The translations under genes were made by a program, and so were the position numbers. Of a DNA stretch of 64,000 bases, positions 18,680 to 28,135 are shown piece by piece (the stretch's first letter is position 1; each line of letters starts with the position of its first letter). The stretch lies in contig RQAP01000033.1 in assembly GCA_008671135.1 (NCBI GenBank), positions 1 to 64,000 of the forward strand. Direction: 5' to 3'. The DNA comes from Collinsella aerofaciens. GTDB taxonomy: Bacteria > Actinomycetota > Coriobacteriia > Coriobacteriales > Coriobacteriaceae. A model generated the notes under the pieces. That model worked only from the letters and a program-made list of their open reading frames with translations. It was not told the DNA's origin and ran no database searches.

Positions 18680-18739
18680 GCGCCGGCCGAAACCGGCGCG
18701 CTAATCAGTAATCGTTATTGTTAGTATAGCACTAACAAT
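18680..18739 (-). terminator. Two hairpins between the halves of pyruvate formate-lyase
   Basis: GCGCCGG/CCGGCGC (18680-18686/18693-18699) and ATTGTTAGT/ACTAACAAT (18717-18725/18731-18739) lie between the catalytic and glycyl-radical genes. The second, AT-rich and adjacent to the catalytic stop codon, is reached first by leftward transcription. They may tune the ratio of the two chains. Confidence 0.6.
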
Positions 18740-18741
18740 AG

Positions 18742-20793
<2,052 letters not shown>

Positions 20794-21344
20794 TGTGTAA
20801 CCACGCTCCTAGTTACGTGTAATGCGGCGCTCTCTCACACCGCTACTTATTGAATTCTTGAATTATCGGCTTGCACTACCGGCTTCTTCCGTTCTTCACC
20901 ACACGTTGGTACAGGGGAAAAACGTTTGTCCACCTTGGAACTGCAACCCAAAACCCAAGATTTCACCCGTTTGAGAAGGATAACATAGCCACCCCCTTCA
21001 TCAGGGCTGTTATATGTTTCTTTTTTTATACCATTAGGGCATTTTTAACAAATCCGCAGGAAATGCTAGCGCGAACAACTACCGTTCACCGATTTGTTTG
21101 GTATTTTTCCTTGCCTTTGTACGACGTTCACTCTAGCTGTTATGCCAGCTTTAGCAGGGTAAAGCGCCTCTGAGTAGGCTTTGGGACATGCCCAACGATC
21201 TACCCCAAACTTTACTGGCACCGACGGTGTACGGAGGTCGCCTAAAGGTAGTTTTCTAGGCATGTCCCAAAATCTACCGTATAGAGCGCGCGTGCATGGG
21301 TATCATCTTTCACCGAAAATAGTTTCTAGTGTTAGGGGTTTTCG
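20794..21344. other. Divergent promoter region between pflB and the MarR gene
   Basis: This 551-bp gap contains no convincing gene. It holds a 13-bp inverted repeat (TTTGGGACATGCC at 21180-21192 and its complement at 21259-21271). AT-rich DNA around 21005-21060 would suit promoters. Confidence 0.5.
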
Positions 21345-21359
21345 GTGGAAGATACCGAT
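21305..21359. promoter_or_regulatory. Inverted repeat over the MarR start codon
   Basis: ATCTTTCACCGAAAA and a complement with one mismatch (TTTTCGGTGGAAGAT) face each other across 25 bp. The right arm contains the GTG start of the MarR gene. It is either an autoregulatory operator or an mRNA hairpin hiding the start. Confidence 0.55.
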
Positions 21360-21794
21360 TTCCGTGAACTTGGGCGTCAGCTCTTTACCGAGTTTGGCAG
21401 CATGCACCAGCGCGTTTCGCGCTTTGCCGACCAGGCTCTGGGTGGCGAGATGGCCGTCATGCGCGCCCTCATGCGCGCCGGCGGCTCGCTCACGCCGAGC
21501 GAACTCGCCGATCGTGCCTGGGTCTCGAGCGCCCGCATCGCCAATATCCTGCGCGCCCTCGAGGCCAAGGGCTGGGTCGAGCGCGAGCACTCAAAGACCG
21601 ACCGTCGTCGCGTACACGTCACGGTGACCGACAAAGGATTCCAGGTTATCGAAATCAAACGTCGGGAATTCGAGGACCGCACCGCGGCCTTCCTCGAGCA
21701 GCTTGGCGAAACAGATACCCAAGAGATGGTGCGCCTTCTTAGACGTGCCAACGAAATTATCGACCGCAATCAAGAAAGGAGAGATGCCGAGTGA
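21345..21794 (+). CDS. MarR-family transcriptional regulator
   Basis: The 149-residue protein has a winged helix-turn-helix (LTPSELADRAWVSSARIANILRALEAKGWVER) and the wing DRRRVHVTVTDKG. It starts with GTG at 21345 after AGGGG. Its last 4 bases overlap the GTG of the following ABC exporter gene, so the two are translationally coupled. It probably senses a compound exported by that transporter and represses the operon; the ligand is unknown. Confidence 0.92.
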   Translation: MEDTDFRELGRQLFTEFGSMHQRVSRFADQALGGEMAVMRALMRAGGSLTPSELADRAWVSSARIANILRALEAKGWVEREHSKTDRRRVHVTVTDKGFQVIEIKRREFEDRTAAFLEQLGETDTQEMVRLLRRANEIIDRNQERRDAE

Positions 21795-24157
21795 GGATTC
21801 TCAAGCTCTTTAAAAAACATGTCCTGGCACTGTTCGCAGCTATCGTACTTATCGTAATCAGCTGCAACGCCGATCTGGCGCTGCCTACCTATATGAGCGA
21901 CATCGTCGACGTGGGTGTGCAGCAAGGCGGCATCGCGTCGCCCGTACCCGACACCATCCGCGCCGAATCGCTCGACGACCTCGAACTCTTTATGAGCGCC
22001 AAGGACGCCAAGACGGTAGAAGCTGCGTTTGGCAAGGCAGACAAAAACGGGATTCGCACGTACAAGGGAACCGAGGATGAGCGCGCCGACGGCAGCAAGC
22101 TCGCCGATATCATGAGTCTGCCCGAGACCGTCGTCCTTTCGCTCAACCAGGGTATTGACGCCAACTCCATGGGTGACATGATGGGCACGTCCGGTGAGAA
22201 AGACAACAGCGGCGCCCAGGCCATACCCACGCCCGAGCAGATGGCGGCGATGACGCCCGAGCAACTCGCCGAGATGCAGCAGAAGGCCGCAGCGGCGCAG
22301 AACATGCAAAAGCAGATTGATGCCGACGGCGGCAAGATCACCATGAAGAGTCTGCGCCTAGGTGTCAAGGGCGGTCTGGTAGACCAAAGCAAGCTCGTCG
22401 AGGGCGCCAACGATATGGCTGACAAAATGGGCTCCATGTCGGGCTCCATCGTCACCCAGCGCGCCGTGAGCTACGTGCAGGACGAGTACAAGGCACAGGG
22501 CATCGACCCCGCTGACGTGCAGAACGCCTACCTGGGCCGCATGGCGACCACGATGTTTGGTCTGTGTCTGGTGTCGCTGGTCGCCACCATCCTGACCGGC
22601 GCCGTGGCTTCGCGCACCGCCTGCTCCATCGCCCGCGACCTGCGCCGCGAGACCTTCAACAAGGTTATGCACTTCTCGCCGGCCGAGGTGGGCAAGTTTA
22701 GCCAGGCCTCGCTCATCACCCGCTGCACCAACGACATTCAGCAGATTCAGATGGCCGCAACCCTGTTTATCCGCATGTGCCTGATGGCTCCCGTCATGGG
22801 CATCGTCGCCGTCATGCGCGTCCTGGCCAACCATACCGGCCTGGAGTGGACCATCGCTGTGGCCATCATCGCGGTTTCGGCTGTCGTCGGCGTGCTCATG
22901 GGCCTCACCATGCCCAAGTTCAAAAAGATGCAGAGCTTTGTTGACCGCGTGAACCTTACCGCCCGTGAGCTGCTCGACGGCCTTATGCCCATCCGCTCGT
23001 TCAACCGCGAGGAGCATGAGCTCGAACGTTTTGACAAGGCATCACTCGACCTGATGACCACGCAGCTCTACACCAACCGCGCCATGAGCTTTATGATGCC
23101 GCTCATGATGCTCGTCATGAACTGCATCACCGTACTTATCGTCTGGTTTGGCGCGCAGGGCGTGTCCGACGGCGTGATGCAGGTCGGCAACATGATGGCG
23201 TTTATCTCCTACACCATGCAGATCGTCATGGCGTTTATGATCCTCACCATGGTTTCGGTTATCCTGCCCCGTGCCGAGGTCGCAGCCGAGCGCGTGGAAG
23301 AGGTCATCACCTGCCCCACCAGCATCAACGACCCTGTCTCGCCCAAACTGCCCGTGGCCAGCGCGCCGCGCGGTGAGCTCACCTTCCGCGACGTGAGCTT
23401 CCAGTATCCCGATGCCCGCGCCGACGTCATCAGCGGCGTGAACTTCACCACGCACGCCGGCCAGATGCTCGGCATCATTGGCTCCACGGGCTCGGGCAAG
23501 TCCACGCTTGTACAGCTGATTCCGCGCTTATACGACGTCACGGGCGGCAGCATTTCGCTCGACGGCATCGACGTGCGCGACATGACCCTTTCCGAGCTGC
23601 GCCGCCGCATTGGCTACATCCCGCAGCAGGGACGCCTATTCTCGGGCACCGTCGAGAGCAACCTCAAGTTTGCCGGCGACATGGTGAGCGATGATGACAT
23701 GCACCAGGCCGCGCGCATCGCACAGGCCGAGGACTTTATCGCCGAGCGCGAGGGCGGTTACGACTCCCCCGTCAGCCAGGGCGGCTCCAATGTTTCGGGC
23801 GGTCAGCGCCAGCGCCTGGCCATCGCCCGCGCGTTGGCCAAAAAGCCCGAGGTCGTGGTGTTCGATGACTCGTTTAGCGCCCTCGACTACAAGACCGACG
23901 CTCGCCTGCGCGAAGAGCTTGCCAAAAACGTTACCGACGCCGCGCTCGTGGTCGTGGCCCAGCGCATCGCGACCATCATGCACGCCGACCAGATCATCGT
24001 GCTCGACGACGGCCACGTGGTGGGCACCGGTACGCACGAGGAGCTGCTGCGCAGCTGCCCGGCGTACCTGGAGATCGCACAGTCGCAGCTTTCCGCCGAG
24101 GAGCTGGGGCTTACCCAAGAAGAAATTGCAGCCGTCACGGAAGGAGGCGAGCGCTAA
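21791..24157 (+). CDS. ABC exporter subunit with degenerate ATPase site
   Basis: This 788-residue half-transporter combines a six-helix membrane domain and an ATPase domain. After the first helix (about residues 8-32) comes an unusually long extracytoplasmic stretch of about 200 residues. Its Met/Gln/Ala-rich part lies around residues 135-180. Walker A GSTGSGKST (about residue 564), signature VSGGQRQR, and Walker B VVVFDDSFSALD follow. The catalytic glutamate after Walker B is replaced by aspartate, marking the non-hydrolysing site of a heterodimeric exporter. It overlaps MarR by 4 bp and its partner by 1 bp. Confidence 0.9.
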   Translation: MRILKLFKKHVLALFAAIVLIVISCNADLALPTYMSDIVDVGVQQGGIASPVPDTIRAESLDDLELFMSAKDAKTVEAAFGKADKNGIRTYKGTEDERADGSKLADIMSLPETVVLSLNQGIDANSMGDMMGTSGEKDNSGAQAIPTPEQMAAMTPEQLAEMQQKAAAAQNMQKQIDADGGKITMKSLRLGVKGGLVDQSKLVEGANDMADKMGSMSGSIVTQRAVSYVQDEYKAQGIDPADVQNAYLGRMATTMFGLCLVSLVATILTGAVASRTACSIARDLRRETFNKVMHFSPAEVGKFSQASLITRCTNDIQQIQMAATLFIRMCLMAPVMGIVAVMRVLANHTGLEWTIAVAIIAVSAVVGVLMGLTMPKFKKMQSFVDRVNLTARELLDGLMPIRSFNREEHELERFDKASLDLMTTQLYTNRAMSFMMPLMMLVMNCITVLIVWFGAQGVSDGVMQVGNMMAFISYTMQIVMAFMILTMVSVILPRAEVAAERVEEVITCPTSINDPVSPKLPVASAPRGELTFRDVSFQYPDARADVISGVNFTTHAGQMLGIIGSTGSGKSTLVQLIPRLYDVTGGSISLDGIDVRDMTLSELRRRIGYIPQQGRLFSGTVESNLKFAGDMVSDDDMHQAARIAQAEDFIAEREGGYDSPVSQGGSNVSGGQRQRLAIARALAKKPEVVVFDDSFSALDYKTDARLREELAKNVTDAALVVVAQRIATIMHADQIIVLDDGHVVGTGTHEELLRSCPAYLEIAQSQLSAEELGLTQEEIAAVTEGGER

Positions 24158-26013
24158 TGGCAGACAAGACCAAGACCCAAATTCCCAAGCCCACCCGCCA
24201 GCGTGGTCCCATGGGCCGCATGGGCGGCATGCGTCGCGGCGAAAAGGCCAAGGACTTTAAGGGCACCATGAGGCAGCTGCTCGGCTATATCGGCCAGCAC
24301 AAGATTGCCGTGTTTGCCGCCGTCGCCTTTGCCGTGTGCTCGGTCATCTTTAACATTGTGGGGCCCAAGGTGCTCGGCCAGGTTACGACCAAGCTGTTCG
24401 AAGGCCTGGTCGCCAAGGTCAACGGCACCGGCGACGTTGACTTTGACTGGATCGCCAAGACGCTCGGCTTTTTGCTCTGCCTGTATCTGGCGAGCTCTGT
24501 CTGCAGCCTGGTCCAGGGCTGGCTCATGACCGGCGTCACGCAAAAGATCTGCTACCGCATGCGCAAGGAAATCGCCGCCAAGATTGCCGTCGTACCGATG
24601 AGTTACTTCAACGGCCACAGCAAGGGAGACGTACTCAGCCGCATCACCAACGACGTCGATACGCTGGGTCAGTCGCTCAACCAGAGCGTGACGCAGCTCA
24701 TCACGTCGGTGACGCAGATTATCGGCGTGCTCGTCATGATGCTGTCGATCAGCCTGCCGCTCACCGGCGTCACCGTGCTCACGCTGCCGGCAGCCGCAAT
24801 TATCTTGATGGTGATGATTCACTTCTCGCAGCCGTACTTCCGCGAGCAGCAGCAGGTCCTGGGCGCCGTCAACGGCATTATCGAGGAGGACTTTGCCGGT
24901 CAAAACGTCATTCAGGTGTTCGACCGCGCCGAGGCCTCAATCGAGGAGTTCGACCGTCAAAACGACCGCCTGTTTATTAGTGGCTGGCGTTCGCAGTTCC
25001 TGTCGGGCCTGATGATGCCGCTTATGAGCCTGGTGGGCAACATGGGTTACGTGGGCGTTGTCGTGGTGGGCGCGCAGCTCGCGCTGACCGGCAATGCCAC
25101 GCCCGGCGACATCCAGAGCTTTATCCAGTACGTGCGCAACTTTACGCAGCCGGTGCAGCAGCTGGGCAACGTGAGCAACACGATGCAGTCGATGGCAGCT
25201 GCCACCGAGCGTGTGTTTGAGTTCCTGGCCGCGCCCGAGGAGGAGCAGAAGGCCGACGCGCAGATTCCCGAGAAGCGCCCCGGCCACGTGGAGTTTGACC
25301 ATGTCAAGTTTGGCTACACGCCCGACAAGACCATCATCCACGACTTTAGCTGCGAGGCGCAGCCCGGCCAGACCATCGCCATCGTCGGCCCCACCGGCGC
25401 CGGCAAGACCACGCTCATTAAGCTGCTGCAGCGCTTCTACGATGTGGACGACGGTTCGCTGCGTGTCGAGGGCGTCGACGTGCGCGACTGGGACCGCGCG
25501 GCGCTGCGCGGCGAGTTTGCCATGGTGCTGCAGGATACCTGGCTGTTTAACGGCACCATCCGCGAAAACATCCGCTACGGACGCCCCGATGCGAGCGATG
25601 CCGAGGTCGAAGCCGCTGCACGTGCCGCACGCTGCGACCACTTTATCCATACGCTCGCCGGCGGCTACGACTTTATGATCAACGAGGAGGGCACTAACCT
25701 GTCGCAGGGTCAGCGCCAGCTCGTGACCATCGCCCGTGCCATTTTGGCCGACCGCCCGGCGCTGATTCTGGACGAGGCGACCTCCAACGTCGATACCCGT
25801 ACCGAGGAGCTTATTCAGCGTGCCATGGATGCGCTGATGCAGGGCCGTACCAGCTTTGTTATCGCGCACCGCCTGTCCACGATCCGCAACGCCGACGTGA
25901 TCTTGGTAATTCGCGACGGCGACATCGTCGAGAAGGGCACGCACGACGAGTTGCTCGCCCAGGGCGGCTTCTACGCCGACCTGTACAACTCGCAGTTCGA
26001 CGAAGCGGCGTAA
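24157..26013 (+). CDS. ABC exporter subunit with consensus ATPase site
   Basis: The 618-residue partner of the preceding subunit has a basic N-terminus (about residues 1-35), six membrane helices, Walker A GPTGAGKTT (about 410), signature LSQGQRQ and Walker B LILDEATSNVD with the catalytic glutamate intact. Start and previous stop share one base (TAATG). The pair should form a heterodimeric multidrug-type exporter; the substrate is unknown. Confidence 0.93.
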   Translation: MADKTKTQIPKPTRQRGPMGRMGGMRRGEKAKDFKGTMRQLLGYIGQHKIAVFAAVAFAVCSVIFNIVGPKVLGQVTTKLFEGLVAKVNGTGDVDFDWIAKTLGFLLCLYLASSVCSLVQGWLMTGVTQKICYRMRKEIAAKIAVVPMSYFNGHSKGDVLSRITNDVDTLGQSLNQSVTQLITSVTQIIGVLVMMLSISLPLTGVTVLTLPAAAIILMVMIHFSQPYFREQQQVLGAVNGIIEEDFAGQNVIQVFDRAEASIEEFDRQNDRLFISGWRSQFLSGLMMPLMSLVGNMGYVGVVVVGAQLALTGNATPGDIQSFIQYVRNFTQPVQQLGNVSNTMQSMAAATERVFEFLAAPEEEQKADAQIPEKRPGHVEFDHVKFGYTPDKTIIHDFSCEAQPGQTIAIVGPTGAGKTTLIKLLQRFYDVDDGSLRVEGVDVRDWDRAALRGEFAMVLQDTWLFNGTIRENIRYGRPDASDAEVEAAARAARCDHFIHTLAGGYDFMINEEGTNLSQGQRQLVTIARAILADRPALILDEATSNVDTRTEELIQRAMDALMQGRTSFVIAHRLSTIRNADVILVIRDGDIVEKGTHDELLAQGGFYADLYNSQFDEAA

Positions 26014-26045
26014 ATTCTGCCGCAGGGAACGAATAACGCCCGAGA

Positions 26046-26075
26046 ACGGGGGCGCAGGACAACCTGCGCCCCCGT
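26046..26075 (+). terminator. Terminator of the exporter operon
   Basis: A perfect 13-bp GC stem (ACGGGGGCGCAGG / CCTGCGCCCCCGT) with loop ACAA is followed by TTTTTG. It lies 33 bp after the second exporter gene. Confidence 0.9.
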
Positions 26076-26134
26076 TTTTGTTCTGCGGCCCTTGAGCCGC
26101 CTCCCCTGGGACCTGATTGACAGCCCCTTCGAGG

Positions 26135-26372
26135 CCCCGTGGGCAAAAAAGGGCAAATATGAGTACTGTTACTTTTTTAGTATCAGCCAAAACAGCCTCA
26201 AACGACCTCCTTGCGGCCTCTATACGCCTTCAAATTAATCAAAACGCCCGTTAGCGGGCTTCTGCGTGCCAACGTTAATGAACATATTTTTCACTTTGTC
26301 TATTATCTTGCCAGACCGATATGATACTAAGATAGCAACCGTACTCATATTTGGCATTTTTTGCCCGCGGGG
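26135..26372. repeat. MITE-like element with long terminal inverted repeats
   Basis: About 50-bp imperfect terminal inverted repeats (26135-26186 and 26320-26372) share the words GGGCAAAAAA, CAAATATGAGTAC and TAGTATCA. They enclose about 135 bp without a gene. No clear target-site duplication was found. It lies between the exporter terminator and the DAHP synthase leader. Confidence 0.6.
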
Positions 26373-26457
26373 TGTTTCCTGGGGAACCGACAACAGCCTT
26401 AGGGTCGCGCGCGGTGCCACTCCCTCCCGACATCCGCCGACGTTTACCCAGATAAAA

Positions 26458-26497
26458 CCTGCCAAAATAAACCTGTCCCTTTTTGGCAGGTTTCGGG
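26458..26497. promoter_or_regulatory. Hairpin in the DAHP synthase leader
   Basis: Arms AAACCTGCCAAAA and TTTTGGCAGGTTT enclose a T-rich loop about 100 bp upstream of the DAHP synthase start. It could be an attenuator or an end of the neighbouring repeat. Confidence 0.45.
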
Positions 26498-26591
26498 GTA
26501 ACAAGGGCTTGCACTTTAGCGTGCGACAGCGGATAATGCCGAACACTCAACAGTACGCTTATTGCTCTTTCTATAGATTGAGGAGGCCCCT

Positions 26592-27623
26592 ATGGCCATG
26601 GAATTCAAACGCAAGTTGCCGATCCCCATGGAGATCCGCGAGGAAATGCCGCTTTCTGCCGAGCTTACCGCCAAAAAGCAGGCATTTGACGCCGAGGTCG
26701 CCAAAGTCTTTACCGGTGAGGACGCACGCAAGGTGCTCATCATCGGCCCGTGCTCTGCCGACCGCGAGGATTCGGTGCTTGAGTACATGAACCGACTGGC
26801 CAAGACCGCCGAGGAGGTCAAGGACAAGCTCATCATCATTCCGCGCGTCTACACCAATAAGCCGCGTACCAAGGGCACCGGTTACAAGGGTCTTCTACAC
26901 AACCCCAACCCCGAGGCTCCCGACGACCTGCTCGAGGGCGTCAAGGCCATCCGCCATATGCACCTGCGCGTTATTGAAGAAACGGGCTTCTTTACCGCCG
27001 ATGAGATGCTCTACCCGTCCAACTACCAGTACCTCGTTGACCTGCTGAGCTATGTTGCCGTGGGCGCACGCTCGGTCGAAAACCAGGAGCATCGCCTGGT
27101 GTCGAGCGGCATTTCGGTGCCCGTCGGCATGAAGAATCCCACTGCCGGCTCTACCACCGTTATGCTCAACTCCATTTACGCCGCGCAGGCGCACCAGAGC
27201 TTCATCTTCCGCAACTGGGAGGTCGAGTGCGGCGGCAATCCGCTCGCGCACGCCGTTATGCGTGGCTACATCGGTCTCGATGGGCGCACCTACCCCAACT
27301 ACCACTACGAACACCTGGAGCGCCTGGCCGAGCGCTACACCGAGCACGCCGGCTATGCTAATCCGGCAGCGGTCATCGACTGCAACCACGACAACTCGGG
27401 CAAGCGTCCGCTGGAGCAGTATCGCATTTGCAAGGAGGTGCTCGACAGCTGCCGCCGCAACGAGTCCATCTCCAAGCTGGTCAAGGGCTTTATGATCGAG
27501 TCCTACCTGGAGGACGGCAACCAGCCGGTCGACGGCGGCGTCTTTGGCAAGTCGATCACCGACCCGTGCCTGGGCTGGGAAAAGACCGACTACCTCATCC
27601 ACGAGATCGCAGAGCGCATTTAG
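26592..27623 (+). CDS. aroF: 3-Deoxy-7-phosphoheptulonate synthase (class I)
   Basis: It condenses phosphoenolpyruvate and erythrose-4-phosphate, the first step of aromatic amino-acid synthesis. The 343-residue protein has LIIGPCSADRED, KPRTKGTGYKG and the DCNHDNSGKRP segment typical of the AroFGH type. AGGAGG lies about 7 nt before the ATG. The isozyme letter cannot be decided from sequence. It is monocistronic, with its own terminator at 27625. Confidence 0.93.
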   Translation: MAMEFKRKLPIPMEIREEMPLSAELTAKKQAFDAEVAKVFTGEDARKVLIIGPCSADREDSVLEYMNRLAKTAEEVKDKLIIIPRVYTNKPRTKGTGYKGLLHNPNPEAPDDLLEGVKAIRHMHLRVIEETGFFTADEMLYPSNYQYLVDLLSYVAVGARSVENQEHRLVSSGISVPVGMKNPTAGSTTVMLNSIYAAQAHQSFIFRNWEVECGGNPLAHAVMRGYIGLDGRTYPNYHYEHLERLAERYTEHAGYANPAAVIDCNHDNSGKRPLEQYRICKEVLDSCRRNESISKLVKGFMIESYLEDGNQPVDGGVFGKSITDPCLGWEKTDYLIHEIAERI

Positions 27624-27624
27624 A

Positions 27625-27652
27625 GTTACGGCGTTTTACTAAACGCCGTAAC
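27625..27652 (+). terminator. Terminator of DAHP synthase
   Basis: A 12-bp perfect stem GTTACGGCGTTT/AAACGCCGTAAC with loop TACT starts 1 bp after the stop codon. A repeat that follows two other terminators in the window begins directly behind it. Confidence 0.8.
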
Positions 27653-27654
27653 GG

Positions 27655-27772
27655 CTCGACGCTGCAACCCCGTCAGAGCGGCAATCTGCCTTTCAGCTTC
27701 GACGGCATGACCAAAAGGTCAATGCCGCCTCGCTTCAAGGCACCTTGCTCGCTCTGGCGGGCTTTCGCTGAC
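27655..27772. repeat. Terminator-linked repeat, copy 1
   Basis: About 118 bp shared with 42259-42373 and 44502-44619. It has an inner hairpin built on GGCATGACC/GGTCAATGCC and outer arms of the type AGCCCGCCAGAGCG. Read from the gene, it begins CGACGCTGCAA right after the terminator. Confidence 0.85.
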
Positions 27773-27797
27773 TTTTGCTCTACCTGCGGTGTTGGCG

Positions 27798-28035
27798 GGG
27801 TAGCTAATTTAGGATGGGGCTCTTTTAGCTACCCGCAAAGTAGCCGTTGGGGACGTCCCCAACGGCTACCCGGGAGAGTTGCCTTCCCTCGTGGCGGTCT
27901 TCTAGCAGGAAAACCAAGTGAGTAGGCTTTTTGCAGGAGGCCAAGCACGCCCCAAAACGCCACAGTTCTGACCTGCAGTTTTATAGATCATTTGTCACGA
28001 TGTGCTCGGCAAGTTCAAAAAAGTCTACTCACTTG
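27798..28035. repeat. Cluster of three palindromes
   Basis: GGGTAGCTAA/TTAGCTACCC lies at 27798-27834. A perfect 30-bp palindrome with no spacer, half-site GTAGCCGTTGGGGAC, lies at 27840-27869. An 11-bp pair CAAGTGAGTAG/CTACTCACTTG at 27915-27925/28025-28035 bounds about 100 bp of non-coding DNA. No gene is seen between 27623 and 28136. Confidence 0.75.
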
Positions 28036-28062
28036 CATCCCAGACACACCAGGTTGGTAAAA

Positions 28063-28098
28063 ACCGCCGCGAAGGGCCCCTGGTCCCTTCGCGGCGGT
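28063..28098 (-). terminator. Terminator of the BceAB-like operon
   Basis: A perfect 14-bp stem ACCGCCGCGAAGGG/CCCTTCGCGGCGGT lies 37 bp beyond the stop of the leftward permease gene. A TTTTTAC stretch follows on that strand. Confidence 0.85.
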
Positions 28099-28135
28099 CA
28101 TACGCCTCTGATTTTGCGACGGTTTTGCCCGCTTG

